DNA from: Paenibacillus methanolicus
Lineage (GTDB): Bacteria > Bacillota > Bacilli > Paenibacillales > Paenibacillaceae
NCBI RefSeq assembly: GCF_008124765.1
Contig: NZ_VNHS01000014.1
Location: forward strand, 1 to 64,000
DNA: 64,000 nt
Reading direction: 5' to 3'
This document shows, one piece after another, positions 43,599-52,214 of this stretch (position 1 is the stretch's first letter; each line of letters begins with the position of its first letter). The position numbers and the translations under genes were made by a program. The notes under the pieces are model-generated. The model ran no database searches and was not told where the DNA came from. It worked only from the letters and a program-made list of their open reading frames with translations.

Positions 43599-43669
43599 TC
43601 GAGGAGTGTTTAGACATCATCCACGCATTTTTGTAGTGACTCCTTCAGGCTTGGGGTCCTTTTTCTTTT
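43583..43669 (+). terminator. Large hairpin ending the ytr-like operon
   Basis: GACCCCAA (43583-43590) pairs with TTGGGGTC (43651-43658), and an inner helix pairs AGGAGT (about 43602) with ACTCCT (about 43639); TTTTTCTTTTT follows. The long loop is unusual for a simple terminator. Confidence 0.65.
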
Positions 43670-43882
43670 TGAGTAAAATTCGCCGTTAGCTCCGTTGCGG
43701 TGACCTTATCATAAGTAGGGCGAAATGAATCACTCCGTTATGGTACATTTGTATGCAATAAGAAAATGGAATCGAGTGAGAGAGAGTTCAATAACGTAAA
43801 GAAAGGCCATCTCACCAAAAGATGGCCCGAAAATTTTTCCCCAACTTGCTCCTTGGTACGCAACATCAAAAACGCCGAATCC

Positions 43883-44359
43883 TTATTTCTGAACCACAGG
43901 CACCCAAAATTCGCCATAGAAGGTACCGTCGCCGTTATCTTGGCGATACGTTGCGTTTGGACCGCCAATGTAGGCATAATCCGTGATGTGGGACAGAACT
44001 TCGCCAAAAGCAAGGTAAGTCAGCTGATCAAACAAAGCTTCTTTCTCCCCGGTTCCCGCGACCACGATATACTCGCTCTCTGGAAACTCGATGATGCGCG
44101 TTGCGTCGACCACGGATTTCCCGGCTTCTACCGCAAAATAATTCCACGGTTTGCCTTGATAAACCTCGTTGACGGACCATTCGCGATCGTCTTTTGCGGC
44201 GTTTTTGAGCTTGTCAAAACGTCCATCGGCCTTGAGTTTGCCCCAAAACGCGGCCTTTTCCTTTTGCAAAGCCGACATGTCTTGGAAGTTCGAATGGATG
44301 GAGAATCCATAAGCGGTCAATGTGAATGATTTTTTGCGTTCAATCGTGTAATCGGTCAT
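43883..44359 (-). CDS. GyrI-like effector-binding-domain protein, second of a tandem pair
   Basis: 158 residues. The single domain begins YTIERKKSFTLTAYGFSI, has the W-x-x-F-A-V-E middle (KPWNYFAVEAG) and ends GDGTFYGEFWVPVVQK, the order of the AraC-type effector-binding (GyrI-like) fold that binds small hydrophobic molecules. It has no DNA-binding part. Downstream of a paralogue of equal length with a 24-base gap and its own GAAGGAGC site, so they form an operon. Proteins like this sequester or hydrolyse toxic ligands (SbmC, BltR sensor domains). Ligand unknown. Confidence 0.82.
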   Translation of the reverse strand: MTDYTIERKKSFTLTAYGFSIHSNFQDMSALQKEKAAFWGKLKADGRFDKLKNAAKDDREWSVNEVYQGKPWNYFAVEAGKSVVDATRIIEFPESEYIVVAGTGEKEALFDQLTYLAFGEVLSHITDYAYIGGPNATYRQDNGDGTFYGEFWVPVVQK

Positions 44360-44383
44360 GCGAGCGCTCCTTCATCCGAGAGA

Positions 44384-44863
44384 TTAGCCTTCGACTTTTT
44401 TGACGCGAAGCCACATTTCGCCGTAATATTCGCCATTGTCCGCTGGTTTGACGAAGGTGGCGTTACCCGGGCCCACGTATTGGTAGTCTGTGATTTGTTG
44501 CAACATACCGCCGAAAACGTTGCCTGTTATTGCGTCAGCGAGAGCGTCTTTGTCAGCGCCTGTGCCTGGCACGACGAGGTAGTCGCCAGCGAGGAAATCA
44601 AAGACGACCGCGCCTTCCAGATCGAACTCGCCCATCACGCCGAAGCCCCGCCAAGCCTTGCCGCCGAGATTATAGTTGATTTGAAACTCTTGCCCGTCGG
44701 CGAGCGCGAGAAGTTCGGCAAGCTTGCCGTTTTCCGTGATTTCGGCTTTTTTCGCTGCCGTTTTTGCCGCATTGCCTGCCCAATCGTTGTAGTCTTCCAG
44801 TGTAACACCGAAAGCCGTCATTTTGTAGTTTTCCGAGATGGTTTGGATGGCGTACTTAGACAT
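44384..44863 (-). CDS. GyrI-like effector-binding-domain protein, first of a tandem pair
   Basis: 159 residues with the same domain: YAIQTISENYKMTAFGVTL, KAWRGFGVMGEFDLEGAVVFDFLAGDYLVVPGTG and final NGEYYGEMWLRVKKVEG. It matches its downstream neighbour along its whole length (same S/A-x-x-Y/G, Y-L/I-V-V-x-G-T-G, I-T-D-Y-x-Y-x-G-x-x-N-A-T), which indicates gene duplication. The start at 44863 follows AAAGGAGC; a 20-codon upstream extension is rejected. It is divergent from a WYL-type regulator, with a perfect palindrome in the gap of 82 bases. Confidence 0.83.
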   Translation of the reverse strand: MSKYAIQTISENYKMTAFGVTLEDYNDWAGNAAKTAAKKAEITENGKLAELLALADGQEFQINYNLGGKAWRGFGVMGEFDLEGAVVFDFLAGDYLVVPGTGADKDALADAITGNVFGGMLQQITDYQYVGPGNATFVKPADNGEYYGEMWLRVKKVEG

Positions 44864-44916
44864 ATTAATCGCTCCTTTGAGGTTTTGTTTTACAAGATTG
44901 ATTCTATTGGTCAAAT

Positions 44917-44933
44917 GTATCAAGAAATGATAC
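44917..44933. promoter_or_regulatory. Palindromic operator between the effector-binding genes and the WYL regulator
   Basis: GTATCA and TGATAC form a perfect inverted repeat around AGAAA, flanked by a looser outer pair (TGGTCA ... GGACCA). It lies 12 bases before the regulator start, so binding would repress the regulator and act on the divergent operon. Confidence 0.65.
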
Positions 44934-44945
44934 TATTTATGGACC

Positions 44946-45914
44946 ATGAAGAAAACCGAACGAATTAACCTCATCATGCGCTATATCAATAACCGCGCGC
45001 ATTTTACGATTGCCGAGATTCAGCGGGAGTTCAAGATTTCCCGCGCGACGGCGATTCGCGACATTACGGAAATTCAGGCGCTGGGTTTTCCGCTGACGAC
45101 CGAGCTTGGGCGCGGCGGCGGCTACTCTGTCTTGCAAAATCAGTATTTGCCCGCCGTCCGCTTCACGCCGGAAGAGCTGAAGGCGATTTTTATCAGCTTT
45201 ATCGCCTCGAAAAATTCGCAGCTGCCTTATCTGCAAAATCGCCGGTCTATCACGGAAAAACTGATTGGCATCGCGTCGCAAACCCAGCAAGACGAGCTGA
45301 TCGAGCTGAATCATATCGTGCTATTTGAGAATACGAATCCTGCCAATCCGAATCTTCTGGAGCTCGACGATGCGGCGCCCCCGGAGCTGAACCAACTAAT
45401 ATCGCTTGCCGTGCGGGATAAGCACTTGCGCTTGACTTATGAGCTGAGTCCCGGCTGGCCGCAGTTGATGGACGTTTTTTTGCTGCATATCTTCAACTCG
45501 AACGCGCAGTGGCTGGCCGAGGTGTATGATTTGGATACGGACGAGTTTCGTTATTTGCCTGTTGAGACGCTGCGGGATTCGGCCATTTCCGAGCAGAAAA
45601 TGAAATGGTCGGAGCAAGAGATTTTAAGTAAAAAACGGCTTCGCGCACGGGAGTCCAATCTTGTCGTGAAGCTGGATGCGACCGGGATTCGGCGCTTTAA
45701 GCGTATGCACCCGCCGGGAATCGTGTTGTCCCTTACCGGGATGTTCCAGTCGAGCGGGATCTTTAATGTTCAATTGGATGTGTCCGATGTCGAGACGCTG
45801 GCGTATTATGCGGATTGGCTTTTGTTTTTGGGGCAAGGGGTCGCGTATGAACGGATTCCGGATGAACTGCGCATGATTTTGGAAGAGCGTGCAGCACAAT
45901 TGAAATTCCCTTGA
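44946..45914 (+). CDS. YafY-type HTH/WYL-domain transcriptional regulator
   Basis: 322 residues: an N-terminal winged helix (ERINLIMRYINNRAHFTIAEIQREFKISRATAIRDITEIQALGFPLTTE, wing GRGGGYSVL), a helical middle and a WYL-like C-terminal region (about 150-315). Proteins of this type respond to small ligands or nucleic acids and often control neighbouring divergent genes. Here the two GyrI-like proteins are the likely targets. The ATG has no strong ribosome binding site, which fits low expression. Confidence 0.87.
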   Translation: MKKTERINLIMRYINNRAHFTIAEIQREFKISRATAIRDITEIQALGFPLTTELGRGGGYSVLQNQYLPAVRFTPEELKAIFISFIASKNSQLPYLQNRRSITEKLIGIASQTQQDELIELNHIVLFENTNPANPNLLELDDAAPPELNQLISLAVRDKHLRLTYELSPGWPQLMDVFLLHIFNSNAQWLAEVYDLDTDEFRYLPVETLRDSAISEQKMKWSEQEILSKKRLRARESNLVVKLDATGIRRFKRMHPPGIVLSLTGMFQSSGIFNVQLDVSDVETLAYYADWLLFLGQGVAYERIPDELRMILEERAAQLKFP

Positions 45915-45997
45915 ATGTTATCCGATCCGACCAAGAACAGGCCCCAAGGGGGAAGCATCTGGAAGGATACAAACGGATTGAAGTTGCTTGTAAACGG

Positions 45998-46055
45998 TGT
46001 TACGCTAACAACGGTAAACTTATAACCTATGTTCTGTAATAACATCAAAAGATAA
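45998..46055 (+). promoter_or_regulatory. Possible leader of the ABC-F gene with a short upstream frame
   Basis: TGTTA-CGC-TAACA (45998-46010) is a perfect inverted repeat, and an eight-codon frame (46029-46055, MFCNNIKR) ends 32 bases before the ABC-F start. Upstream leader peptides and attenuation are common for antibiotic-resistance ABC-F genes, but no ribosome binding site for this frame and no anti-terminator pairing can be shown. Confidence 0.25.
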
Positions 46056-46087
46056 TCCCTATACTCGTTATCAAGAAAGGGAACACA

Positions 46088-47827
46088 ATGATAAAAGTTG
46101 AAAACTTGTCCTTCTCATTCCCGCAAAAAGAACTATATACCAACATTTCGTTTACTTTGGAAGCTGGCCAACATTGCGCTTTCATCGGAACAAGCGGCAG
46201 CGGGAAAAGCACATTGATCGATATGCTGATGGATCCGGAACGATATCTGTTCGATGGCAAATTGGAGATAGATCCCGATTGTACCATTGGCTATGTCAGT
46301 CAGTTTCCGGAACTAGACAACACGAAAGAACCAACGGTTTTTGAATATATCGGCGAACGATTTATACAGATTCAACATGATATCCAATCGATTTGCGCGG
46401 AAATGGAAACGTCAACAGATCTCGAACCGTTGCTGGAGAAGTATCAACTCGCGTTAGACGCATTGGAGGCCATGGGTGGGGATGATTTTGAAAGTCACAT
46501 TCATAAGCAGCTTAATCTAGCCAACCTCATGAAGCGAAGAGATACGAAGGTAGCCGACCTGAGCGGCGGGGAATTCAAACTGATTCAAGTGATGAAGGAA
46601 ATGCTGAATCGTCCCGACTTGATGATTATGGACGAACCGGATGTGTTCTTAGATTTCGACAACCTCAATGCGCTTAAAAAACTGATTAATGCGCACAAAG
46701 GCATGCTGCTCGTCGTGACGCACAACCGCTATCTATTGAATCATTGTTTCAACAAAATCATACACCTGGAAAACAGGGAGATCCAAGAGTTTGACGGGCG
46801 ATACATCGAGTATAACTTCTCCTTGCTTCAGACGAAAATCGAGCTGCAAGAACTTGCAGTCGCGGAACAAGAAGAGATGGAGCGAAACGATACGATCATC
46901 AACAATCTTCGAGTGATCGCCACATATAATTCAGACGCTTCCAGAGGGAGAGCGCTCAAAGCTAGAGTTAGATTTCAAGAACGATTGGAAGCGCGTCGAA
47001 TTAAAGCGCCATTCGTGGATATTAAGCAACCGGCTATTCGTTTTGGCATGGATCATGAAATGGAAGACGCCACTGTTGTAAAGGTCACGAATTATCGCGT
47101 TGCCTTTGATGAGTTGCTATTAGACCATGTCAACTTTGAGATCAAATCGACGGATAAAGTAGCCATTATTGGTTCGAATGGTACCGGGAAAACGACGTTA
47201 CTCCGCGATATCTATAAAAATAATCAGGATGCCATCGAAATCAATCCGGACGCTAAAGTGGCTTATTTATCTCAGATTCAAGGCGAAATGCTAACGGATT
47301 CGAATACGATACTCGAAGAATTCATCGATGCCGGGTTTAAAACGTATGATGAGGTTAGAGCGTATTTGTCCAACTATGGCTTTGAAGGAGAAATCGTTAA
47401 TCAGAAGATAGCCTCTCTGTCTGGCGGAGAAAAAAACATGCTTCAATTGGCTAAAATTTCTGCCAGTCAAGCCAACGTATTGCTCCTTGATGAACCGACA
47501 AGCCATCTCGACACCTATACCCAAATCGCGCTGGAGAAAGCCATCGCAGACTATAAAGGCGCGATTCTCATGATTTCGCATGATTTCTATTCGGTCGTAA
47601 ATGGCATGGATTATGTGTTAATCATTGACGATAAGACGATTAGAAAAATGAAGATGAAAAAATTTAAACAGATGATTTATGCGAGTCATTTCGATCGAGA
47701 CTATCTAGAAACGGAACAAAAGAAAAGAGCCGTTGAAATGAAAATCGAATTGGCTTTAAAAGATACTAACTTTGAACTTGCAAAAGGTTTGGTTGATGAG
47801 CTGGAAGAGCTGATTAAGCTGCTTTAA
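46088..47827 (+). CDS. ABC-F family ATPase
   Basis: 579 residues with two ATP-binding cassettes and no membrane segment: Walker A GTSGSGKST and GSNGTGKTT, signatures LSGGE in both, Walker B LMIMDEP and VLLLDEP. The interdomain linker (about 245-320, rich in Glu/Arg: ASRGRALKARVRFQERLEARR) is the arm that reaches into the ribosomal tRNA site in this family. Members either free ribosomes from antibiotics (Vga, Lsa, VmlR) or regulate translation (EttA). The first D-loop is unusual (DVFLDF). It is AT-richer than its neighbours, possibly acquired. Start supported by AAAGGGAAC. Whether it protects against a drug is not decidable here. Confidence 0.9.
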   Translation: MIKVENLSFSFPQKELYTNISFTLEAGQHCAFIGTSGSGKSTLIDMLMDPERYLFDGKLEIDPDCTIGYVSQFPELDNTKEPTVFEYIGERFIQIQHDIQSICAEMETSTDLEPLLEKYQLALDALEAMGGDDFESHIHKQLNLANLMKRRDTKVADLSGGEFKLIQVMKEMLNRPDLMIMDEPDVFLDFDNLNALKKLINAHKGMLLVVTHNRYLLNHCFNKIIHLENREIQEFDGRYIEYNFSLLQTKIELQELAVAEQEEMERNDTIINNLRVIATYNSDASRGRALKARVRFQERLEARRIKAPFVDIKQPAIRFGMDHEMEDATVVKVTNYRVAFDELLLDHVNFEIKSTDKVAIIGSNGTGKTTLLRDIYKNNQDAIEINPDAKVAYLSQIQGEMLTDSNTILEEFIDAGFKTYDEVRAYLSNYGFEGEIVNQKIASLSGGEKNMLQLAKISASQANVLLLDEPTSHLDTYTQIALEKAIADYKGAILMISHDFYSVVNGMDYVLIIDDKTIRKMKMKKFKQMIYASHFDRDYLETEQKKRAVEMKIELALKDTNFELAKGLVDELEELIKLL

Positions 47828-47843
47828 AGCTGGCTTCATAGAT

Positions 47844-47873
47844 AAACAGGCTGACCTCAAGGTCGGCTTGTTT
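47844..47873 (+). terminator. Terminator after the ABC-F gene
   Basis: AAACAGGCTGACCT pairs with AGGTCGGCTTGTTT (one G-T pair), a stem of 14 bases around a CA loop. The T run is short. Confidence 0.7.
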
Positions 47874-47893
47874 GGTGTTGGAGATAAAGGAGC

Positions 47894-48577
47894 GTGAACC
47901 GATTCTATATGCGATCGACATCTCATAATGCTCAGCTACTGGCTGTTTTCCCCTGGTTGAGCGTGGTTACTTCCGAGGAGTGGGTCAAGGCACAACCGAC
48001 AGTCCGGAAGTACGAAGCGAATTCTCGTATATTTCAGCGGGAGGAAGCCGCTTCCTACGGTATGTTTCTACTAAGCGGCACCGCGCGCATCAGCCGGATC
48101 GCCGAGGATGGCGATGAAGCTGTCATCAGCCTACTTACCCCAGGCGAGGTATGCGGCCTTTTCGTGCTTAGCGGACTCAGCAGCCGCGACTACCCTGGGA
48201 CCATAACGGCGGAGTCGGAAGTCGAGGCGCTATTTGTGGCCAAAGACAGTTTCCTTGGCTGGCTGCATACGTACGCGGAAGTTCGGAGTGCCGTATTCGG
48301 CGGTTTGCTGGATGGGTTGCTTCGCATCAGCGAGCAGTATGGGCAGCGATCGGAGTCGTTGGATGCACGGCTGACGAAAGCTCTGCTGCGAATGTCTTCG
48401 GAACGAAAGCTGCTGCTTAACGTGACCCACCATGAATTGGCCGTAGAGATCGGTTCCTCTCGCGAAGTCGTAAGCCGCGCGTTGCGGCGCTACCGGCAGC
48501 AGGGGTGGATCGAGACGGGACGCGGCTGGATTCGAATGATGCGGCGTGATGAATTGGAAGCGCAGTTAGGTGACTAG
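47894..48577 (+). CDS. Crp/Fnr-family transcriptional regulator
   Basis: About 220-227 residues: effector domain (NSRIFQREEAASYGMFLLSGTARISRIAEDGDEAVISLLTPGE), dimerisation helix and the Crp-type helix-turn-helix (VTHHELAVEIGSSREVVSRALRRYRQQG). The start is uncertain: a GTG at 47894 sits only one base after AAAGGAG, an ATG at 47909 sits 16 bases after it. The gene precedes a peroxiredoxin-like gene in the same orientation, and a perfect palindrome overlaps its stop codon. With SSREVVSR it belongs to the group that includes redox and nitrosative-stress regulators, though no iron-sulfur cysteine cluster is present. Confidence 0.85.
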   Translation: MNRFYMRSTSHNAQLLAVFPWLSVVTSEEWVKAQPTVRKYEANSRIFQREEAASYGMFLLSGTARISRIAEDGDEAVISLLTPGEVCGLFVLSGLSSRDYPGTITAESEVEALFVAKDSFLGWLHTYAEVRSAVFGGLLDGLLRISEQYGQRSESLDARLTKALLRMSSERKLLLNVTHHELAVEIGSSREVVSRALRRYRQQGWIETGRGWIRMMRRDELEAQLGD

Positions 48578-48583
48578 GTCACC
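48569..48583. promoter_or_regulatory. Palindrome GGTGAC-TAG-GTCACC before the peroxiredoxin-like gene
   Basis: A perfect inverted repeat overlaps the stop codon of the Crp/Fnr gene and lies 71 bases before the next start. Its GTGA/TCAC core resembles Crp-family sites, so the regulator may control the gene that follows. Confidence 0.5.
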
Positions 48584-48653
48584 GAATCGGAGCGTACCTC
48601 CAGGTAAGATGGAGCTGTAAACTCATCTACATGAAGTTTAGGAGGCGTCGTCT

Positions 48654-49208
48654 ATGGTTCACCTGCTTCAACCGGGCTCCATTGCCCCAACTTTCACTAC
48701 GACTGACATCCATGGCAATTCCGTCGCGTTGGAGAGCTACCGAGGTCGTAAAGTGCTGCTCGCCTTTTTCCGGAACGCGGCCTGTGCGCTGTGCAATCTG
48801 CGCGTACACCAGTTTATTGGCCGAAGCGCTCAGTGGAAGGATCAAGGCATGGACGTCTTCGCCGTGTTCGAATCGCCTTTAGCGAACATGAATACCTATG
48901 TCGGGACTCAAAACGCGCCATTTGCGCTGGTTGCCGATCCAACAGCTGTTCTGTATGACTTGTATGGGATCGAGACATCCGAAGAGAAGATGAAGACGAC
49001 CGTGGCCGATTCCCGAACGAAAGATTTTATCGCGGAGGCGGCGGCCGCCGGTTACGAGCTGATCCACGAGGAAGGCGCTAACTTCCATCGCATCCCCGCC
49101 GACTTTTTAATCAACGAGGATGGAATCGTGCAGGTTGCCCATTATAGTCAACTGGTCACCGACCATCTGGAGATTGCGGTGATCGACCGTTTCGCGGCAG
49201 GCGAATAA
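48654..49208 (+). CDS. Peroxiredoxin-like thiol protein (AhpC/TSA fold)
   Basis: 184 residues of thioredoxin fold: GSIAPTFTTTDIHGNSVAL at the start, the redox site FFRNAACALCNLRVHQF with Cys44 and Cys47, then the strand VFAVFESP and the cis-proline region ... RIPADFLINEDGIV. The CxxC pair in place of the peroxiredoxin T-x-x-C signature indicates a thiol-disulfide or atypical peroxide-reducing role. GGAGG precedes the ATG. It follows the Crp/Fnr regulator and probably belongs to its regulon. Confidence 0.83.
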   Translation: MVHLLQPGSIAPTFTTTDIHGNSVALESYRGRKVLLAFFRNAACALCNLRVHQFIGRSAQWKDQGMDVFAVFESPLANMNTYVGTQNAPFALVADPTAVLYDLYGIETSEEKMKTTVADSRTKDFIAEAAAAGYELIHEEGANFHRIPADFLINEDGIVQVAHYSQLVTDHLEIAVIDRFAAGE

Positions 49209-49285
49209 CCGGGAGGGAGTGATTGTTGATGATCATGAAATTGTACAGGGAAAGGGTGAAGCATACACAGTAAGGAGGCAGAGCT

Positions 49286-49963
49286 TTGCACAATCATTTG
49301 GATCTCATGCGCATGCAAGCTGAAGTGCTCTATATTCACGATCATGCTGGACGGATTACCACGATTAATGAGCCTGCGAACCAGCCTGCTCCTCGATTGT
49401 TTTGGGGCCAGACCGAGGCCGGCAGCATCGTAAGATTCCGCAGCGACATGCCAGATGGCTTGGTACATGACATCGAGCAAATCATCGGTCAGACGGATTC
49501 AACCGAGCGGCTTGCTCAGGTTATTCGGGCATTGGAGAGGTCCGGAGGCATCAAAGGCTTATGGATCGGCCCGGCTTTTGCCTGTCAAGAAGTCATAACG
49601 GATTGCACGGACGCTACATTAGTCACGGAAGACAATAGATTCTGTTTGGAACCTGGGTTTCCTCATCTATTATCGGAACTGACGTTTCGCGAGCCTTGTT
49701 ATATGGTGACGGAGAACAACATGGCCTTGTCGGTCTGTTTCAGTGCAAGAAGCAGCGATAAGGCGGCAGAGGCGGGAGTCGGGACCTTGCAGCAATATCG
49801 AGGCAAAGGTTATGCGATGCGCGTCACATCCGCCTGGGCTCAAGCGATACAGCAGACTCGAAGAATTCCTTTCTATAGTACAGCTTGGGATAATTATGCT
49901 TCCCAGTCTATCGCCAAGCGCCTTCGTCTTCACCATTATGGGACGGATATTTCGATTTATTAA
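49286..49963 (+). CDS. GNAT-family N-acetyltransferase
   Basis: 225 residues. The C-terminal half carries the acetyl-CoA-binding motif (AEAGVGTLQQYRGKGYAMRVTSAWA; the R-G-K-G-Y-A loop binds the pyrophosphate) and a final SQSIAKRLRLHHYG. The N-terminal half is a lineage-specific extension seen in Bacilli. Translation starts at TTG (49286) seven bases after AAGGAGG. The acceptor is unknown. A terminator follows. Confidence 0.82.
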   Translation: MHNHLDLMRMQAEVLYIHDHAGRITTINEPANQPAPRLFWGQTEAGSIVRFRSDMPDGLVHDIEQIIGQTDSTERLAQVIRALERSGGIKGLWIGPAFACQEVITDCTDATLVTEDNRFCLEPGFPHLLSELTFREPCYMVTENNMALSVCFSARSSDKAAEAGVGTLQQYRGKGYAMRVTSAWAQAIQQTRRIPFYSTAWDNYASQSIAKRLRLHHYGTDISIY

Positions 49964-49977
49964 AATTTAGATCTCTG

Positions 49978-50009
49978 GAAAGGCCATTCCGCCAAGGGTG
50001 GCCTTTTCT
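49978..50009 (+). terminator. Terminator after the GNAT gene
   Basis: AAGGCCA (49980-49986) pairs with TGGCCTT (49999-50005), with A residues before and TTTT after. Confidence 0.8.
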
Positions 50010-50071
50010 TGCTGCTACAGAACACGCTGACCTCCTGCTAGCTTTATCCTGCGTCCCCCTCAAAATCTAAC

Positions 50072-50104
50072 GTTTGTTGACTACGGTCTCATGTTTGTTG
50101 TCTA
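50072..50104 (+). promoter_or_regulatory. Direct repeats with a 21-base period before the second sugar locus
   Basis: GTTTGTTGACTA (50072-50083) and GTTTGTTGTCTA (50093-50104) differ by one base and are offset by 21 bases, two helical turns. AraC-type regulators bind direct repeats at this spacing, so this is a good candidate site for the response regulator encoded at 55617. It lies 128 bases upstream of the first permease; the bases between hold no gene I can support. Confidence 0.55.
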
Positions 50105-50231
50105 GAACGGAGCAGGCGATTTTCTATAAACTTACATCAGCGAGATGGATCGGCATGATTCATGAATACGCTTACGGCGAACCTGAAAGCGTGTACATGC
50201 CGATAGCGAACAAACGCAAGGGGTGGCGAAG

Positions 50232-51176
50232 ATGGATAGGAAGAGCGGGCGAAAACGCTTGCGAACGCGCTGGCGCGCACAGGATACCGAACTGACGCTT
50301 TTGGCCTTACCGACGACCGTCTGGTACATCTTGTTTTGTTTCTTGCCGATGTTCGGCCTCATTATTGCCTTCAAAGATTTCAAGATCCGCGGCGGTTTCC
50401 TGAGCAACGTCATCCACAGCGACTGGATTGGCTTCAAGAACTTCGAATTCCTGTTCAAGTCCAACGATGCCTGGGTCGTCATTCGCAATACGCTGGGCTA
50501 CAATCTGATCTTCATCGTGCTGAGCATTGTGGTGCCCGTTACGCTAGCGCTAATGATCGGTCAACTGCACAGCGGCAAGGCCGGCAAAATCTATCAGACG
50601 TTGATGTTCCTGCCGTACTTCCTCTCCTGGGTCGTCGTGTCCGCCATTGTGTGGGCGTTCCTCAGCTTCGATAAAGGAATCGCCAATCAATTCTTGTCCG
50701 TCTTCGGCACGGATCCGGTGAACTGGTACATGGAGCCGAAATATTGGCCGTACTTCCTGGTCTTCATGAACGTATGGAAGGGGCTGGGCTATGGCATGGT
50801 TGTCTACTTGGCGGCCATCTCCGGCATCGACAGCACGTACTACGAGGCGGCCGTCATCGACGGCGCTTCCAAATGGCAGCAAGCGCGCTTCATCACGCTG
50901 CCGCTCATGAAACTCGTCATCGTGATGATGTTCATCTTGGCGGTAGGCCGCATCTTCTACACCGACTTCGGCTTGTTCTTCCAAGTGCCGCGGGATTCCA
51001 ACTCGTTGTTCACTGTCGCGACCACGGTTGACGTTCTGGTGTATAAGCAGCTCAAATCCGCGACGCTCGGCATGGCTTCGGCTTCCGCATTCGTACAATC
51101 CGTGATGGGCTGCGTGACTATTCTGATTGCCAACTGGGTCGTTCGTCGCGTAGACCGAGAGAGCGCCATGATGTAA
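50232..51176 (+). CDS. Sugar ABC transporter permease, LplB-type (second locus)
   Basis: 314 residues with a basic N-terminal tail (MDRKSGRKRLRTRWRAQ), six helices and the EAA loop YYEAAVIDGASKWQQARFITLPLMK. It is a close relative of the permease at 25342 (shared ILFCFLPMFGLIIAFKDFKI start). I prefer the ATG at 50232, 8 bases after AAGGGG, over a GTG three codons earlier. First gene of the second sugar ABC operon. Confidence 0.92.
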   Translation: MDRKSGRKRLRTRWRAQDTELTLLALPTTVWYILFCFLPMFGLIIAFKDFKIRGGFLSNVIHSDWIGFKNFEFLFKSNDAWVVIRNTLGYNLIFIVLSIVVPVTLALMIGQLHSGKAGKIYQTLMFLPYFLSWVVVSAIVWAFLSFDKGIANQFLSVFGTDPVNWYMEPKYWPYFLVFMNVWKGLGYGMVVYLAAISGIDSTYYEAAVIDGASKWQQARFITLPLMKLVIVMMFILAVGRIFYTDFGLFFQVPRDSNSLFTVATTVDVLVYKQLKSATLGMASASAFVQSVMGCVTILIANWVVRRVDRESAMM

Positions 51177-51191
51177 GGGAGGAAGCGGGAA

Positions 51192-52121
51192 ATGTCATCA
51201 AGCGCGAAATTTGAATCGGGTCTGGACAAATTCAACCGAATCCGACCCGGCACGAACGTGGTGTTCCATCTGATTTTCATTGCACTGGCGCTGCTCTGCC
51301 TGATACCCGTCCTCGTGGTGCTATCCATATCGCTGACGAGCGAGGATGCGATTCGGACCAGCGGGTATCGTCTCATCCCGGCGGCTTTCTCCGGCGAAGC
51401 TTATCAGTATATTGCGCAGCAAGGGACGATGATCACGAAGGCGCTGGGCATCTCCGTGCTCGTGACCGGTGTCGGCACCGTGCTCGGCGTAATGCTGACG
51501 ACGTCGATGGGGTACGTCCTTTCCCGGCCGAATTACAAGCTGAAAGGCCTGCTGACCTGGATCGTGTTCATCCCGATGGTGTTCAACGGAGGCTTGGTGT
51601 CCAGCTACTACATCAATTCGAATGTGCTGGGCTTGAAAGATACGGTGTGGGCGCTCATTCTGCCGCTGGCCGTCTCCTCCTTCAACGTCATCATTTGCAA
51701 AACCTTCTTCCGAAGCACGATTCCGGACGCGCTGATCGAATCCGCCGAGATCGACGGCTCGAGCCAATTGCGCATCTTCTTCTCGATCGTGCTGCCGATC
51801 TCGCTGCCGGTCCTGGCGACCATCGGATTGTTCCTCTGCTTCACCTATTGGAACGACTGGTTCCAATCCATGCTGTATATCGACAACCAGAACCTGTACT
51901 CGCTGCAGGCGCTCTTGAACAGTTTGATGACCAACGTGGACGCCCTGGCGAAGAATGCGTCCAGCATGGGCATCAGCTATGCGGAACTTGTCGCCACCAT
52001 GCCCAAGGAATCCGCGCGCATGGCGGTGGCCATCGTCATTGTGGTTCCCGTGGCCGTGGCTTACCCGTTCTTCCAGAAATACTTTATTACCGGTCTGACG
52101 GTAGGCGCCGTGAAAGGTTGA
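51192..52121 (+). CDS. Sugar ABC transporter permease, YtcP-type (second locus)
   Basis: 309 residues with six helices, EAA loop LIESAEIDGSSQLRIFFSIVLPISLP, and the family end YPFFQKYFITGLTVGAVKG. It starts 15 bases after the first permease with GGGAGG upstream. It corresponds to the product at 26295 in the mannoside locus; again no ATPase gene is linked. Confidence 0.92.
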   Translation: MSSSAKFESGLDKFNRIRPGTNVVFHLIFIALALLCLIPVLVVLSISLTSEDAIRTSGYRLIPAAFSGEAYQYIAQQGTMITKALGISVLVTGVGTVLGVMLTTSMGYVLSRPNYKLKGLLTWIVFIPMVFNGGLVSSYYINSNVLGLKDTVWALILPLAVSSFNVIICKTFFRSTIPDALIESAEIDGSSQLRIFFSIVLPISLPVLATIGLFLCFTYWNDWFQSMLYIDNQNLYSLQALLNSLMTNVDALAKNASSMGISYAELVATMPKESARMAVAIVIVVPVAVAYPFFQKYFITGLTVGAVKG

Positions 52122-52214
52122 TGGGAAATAAACCGGCATTCGTCCGGTTTATGATATCCGCCGCATGATGGCGGAGATGGGCATGAAGGAAGCGATCAAA
52201 GGGAGGAAATGGGT

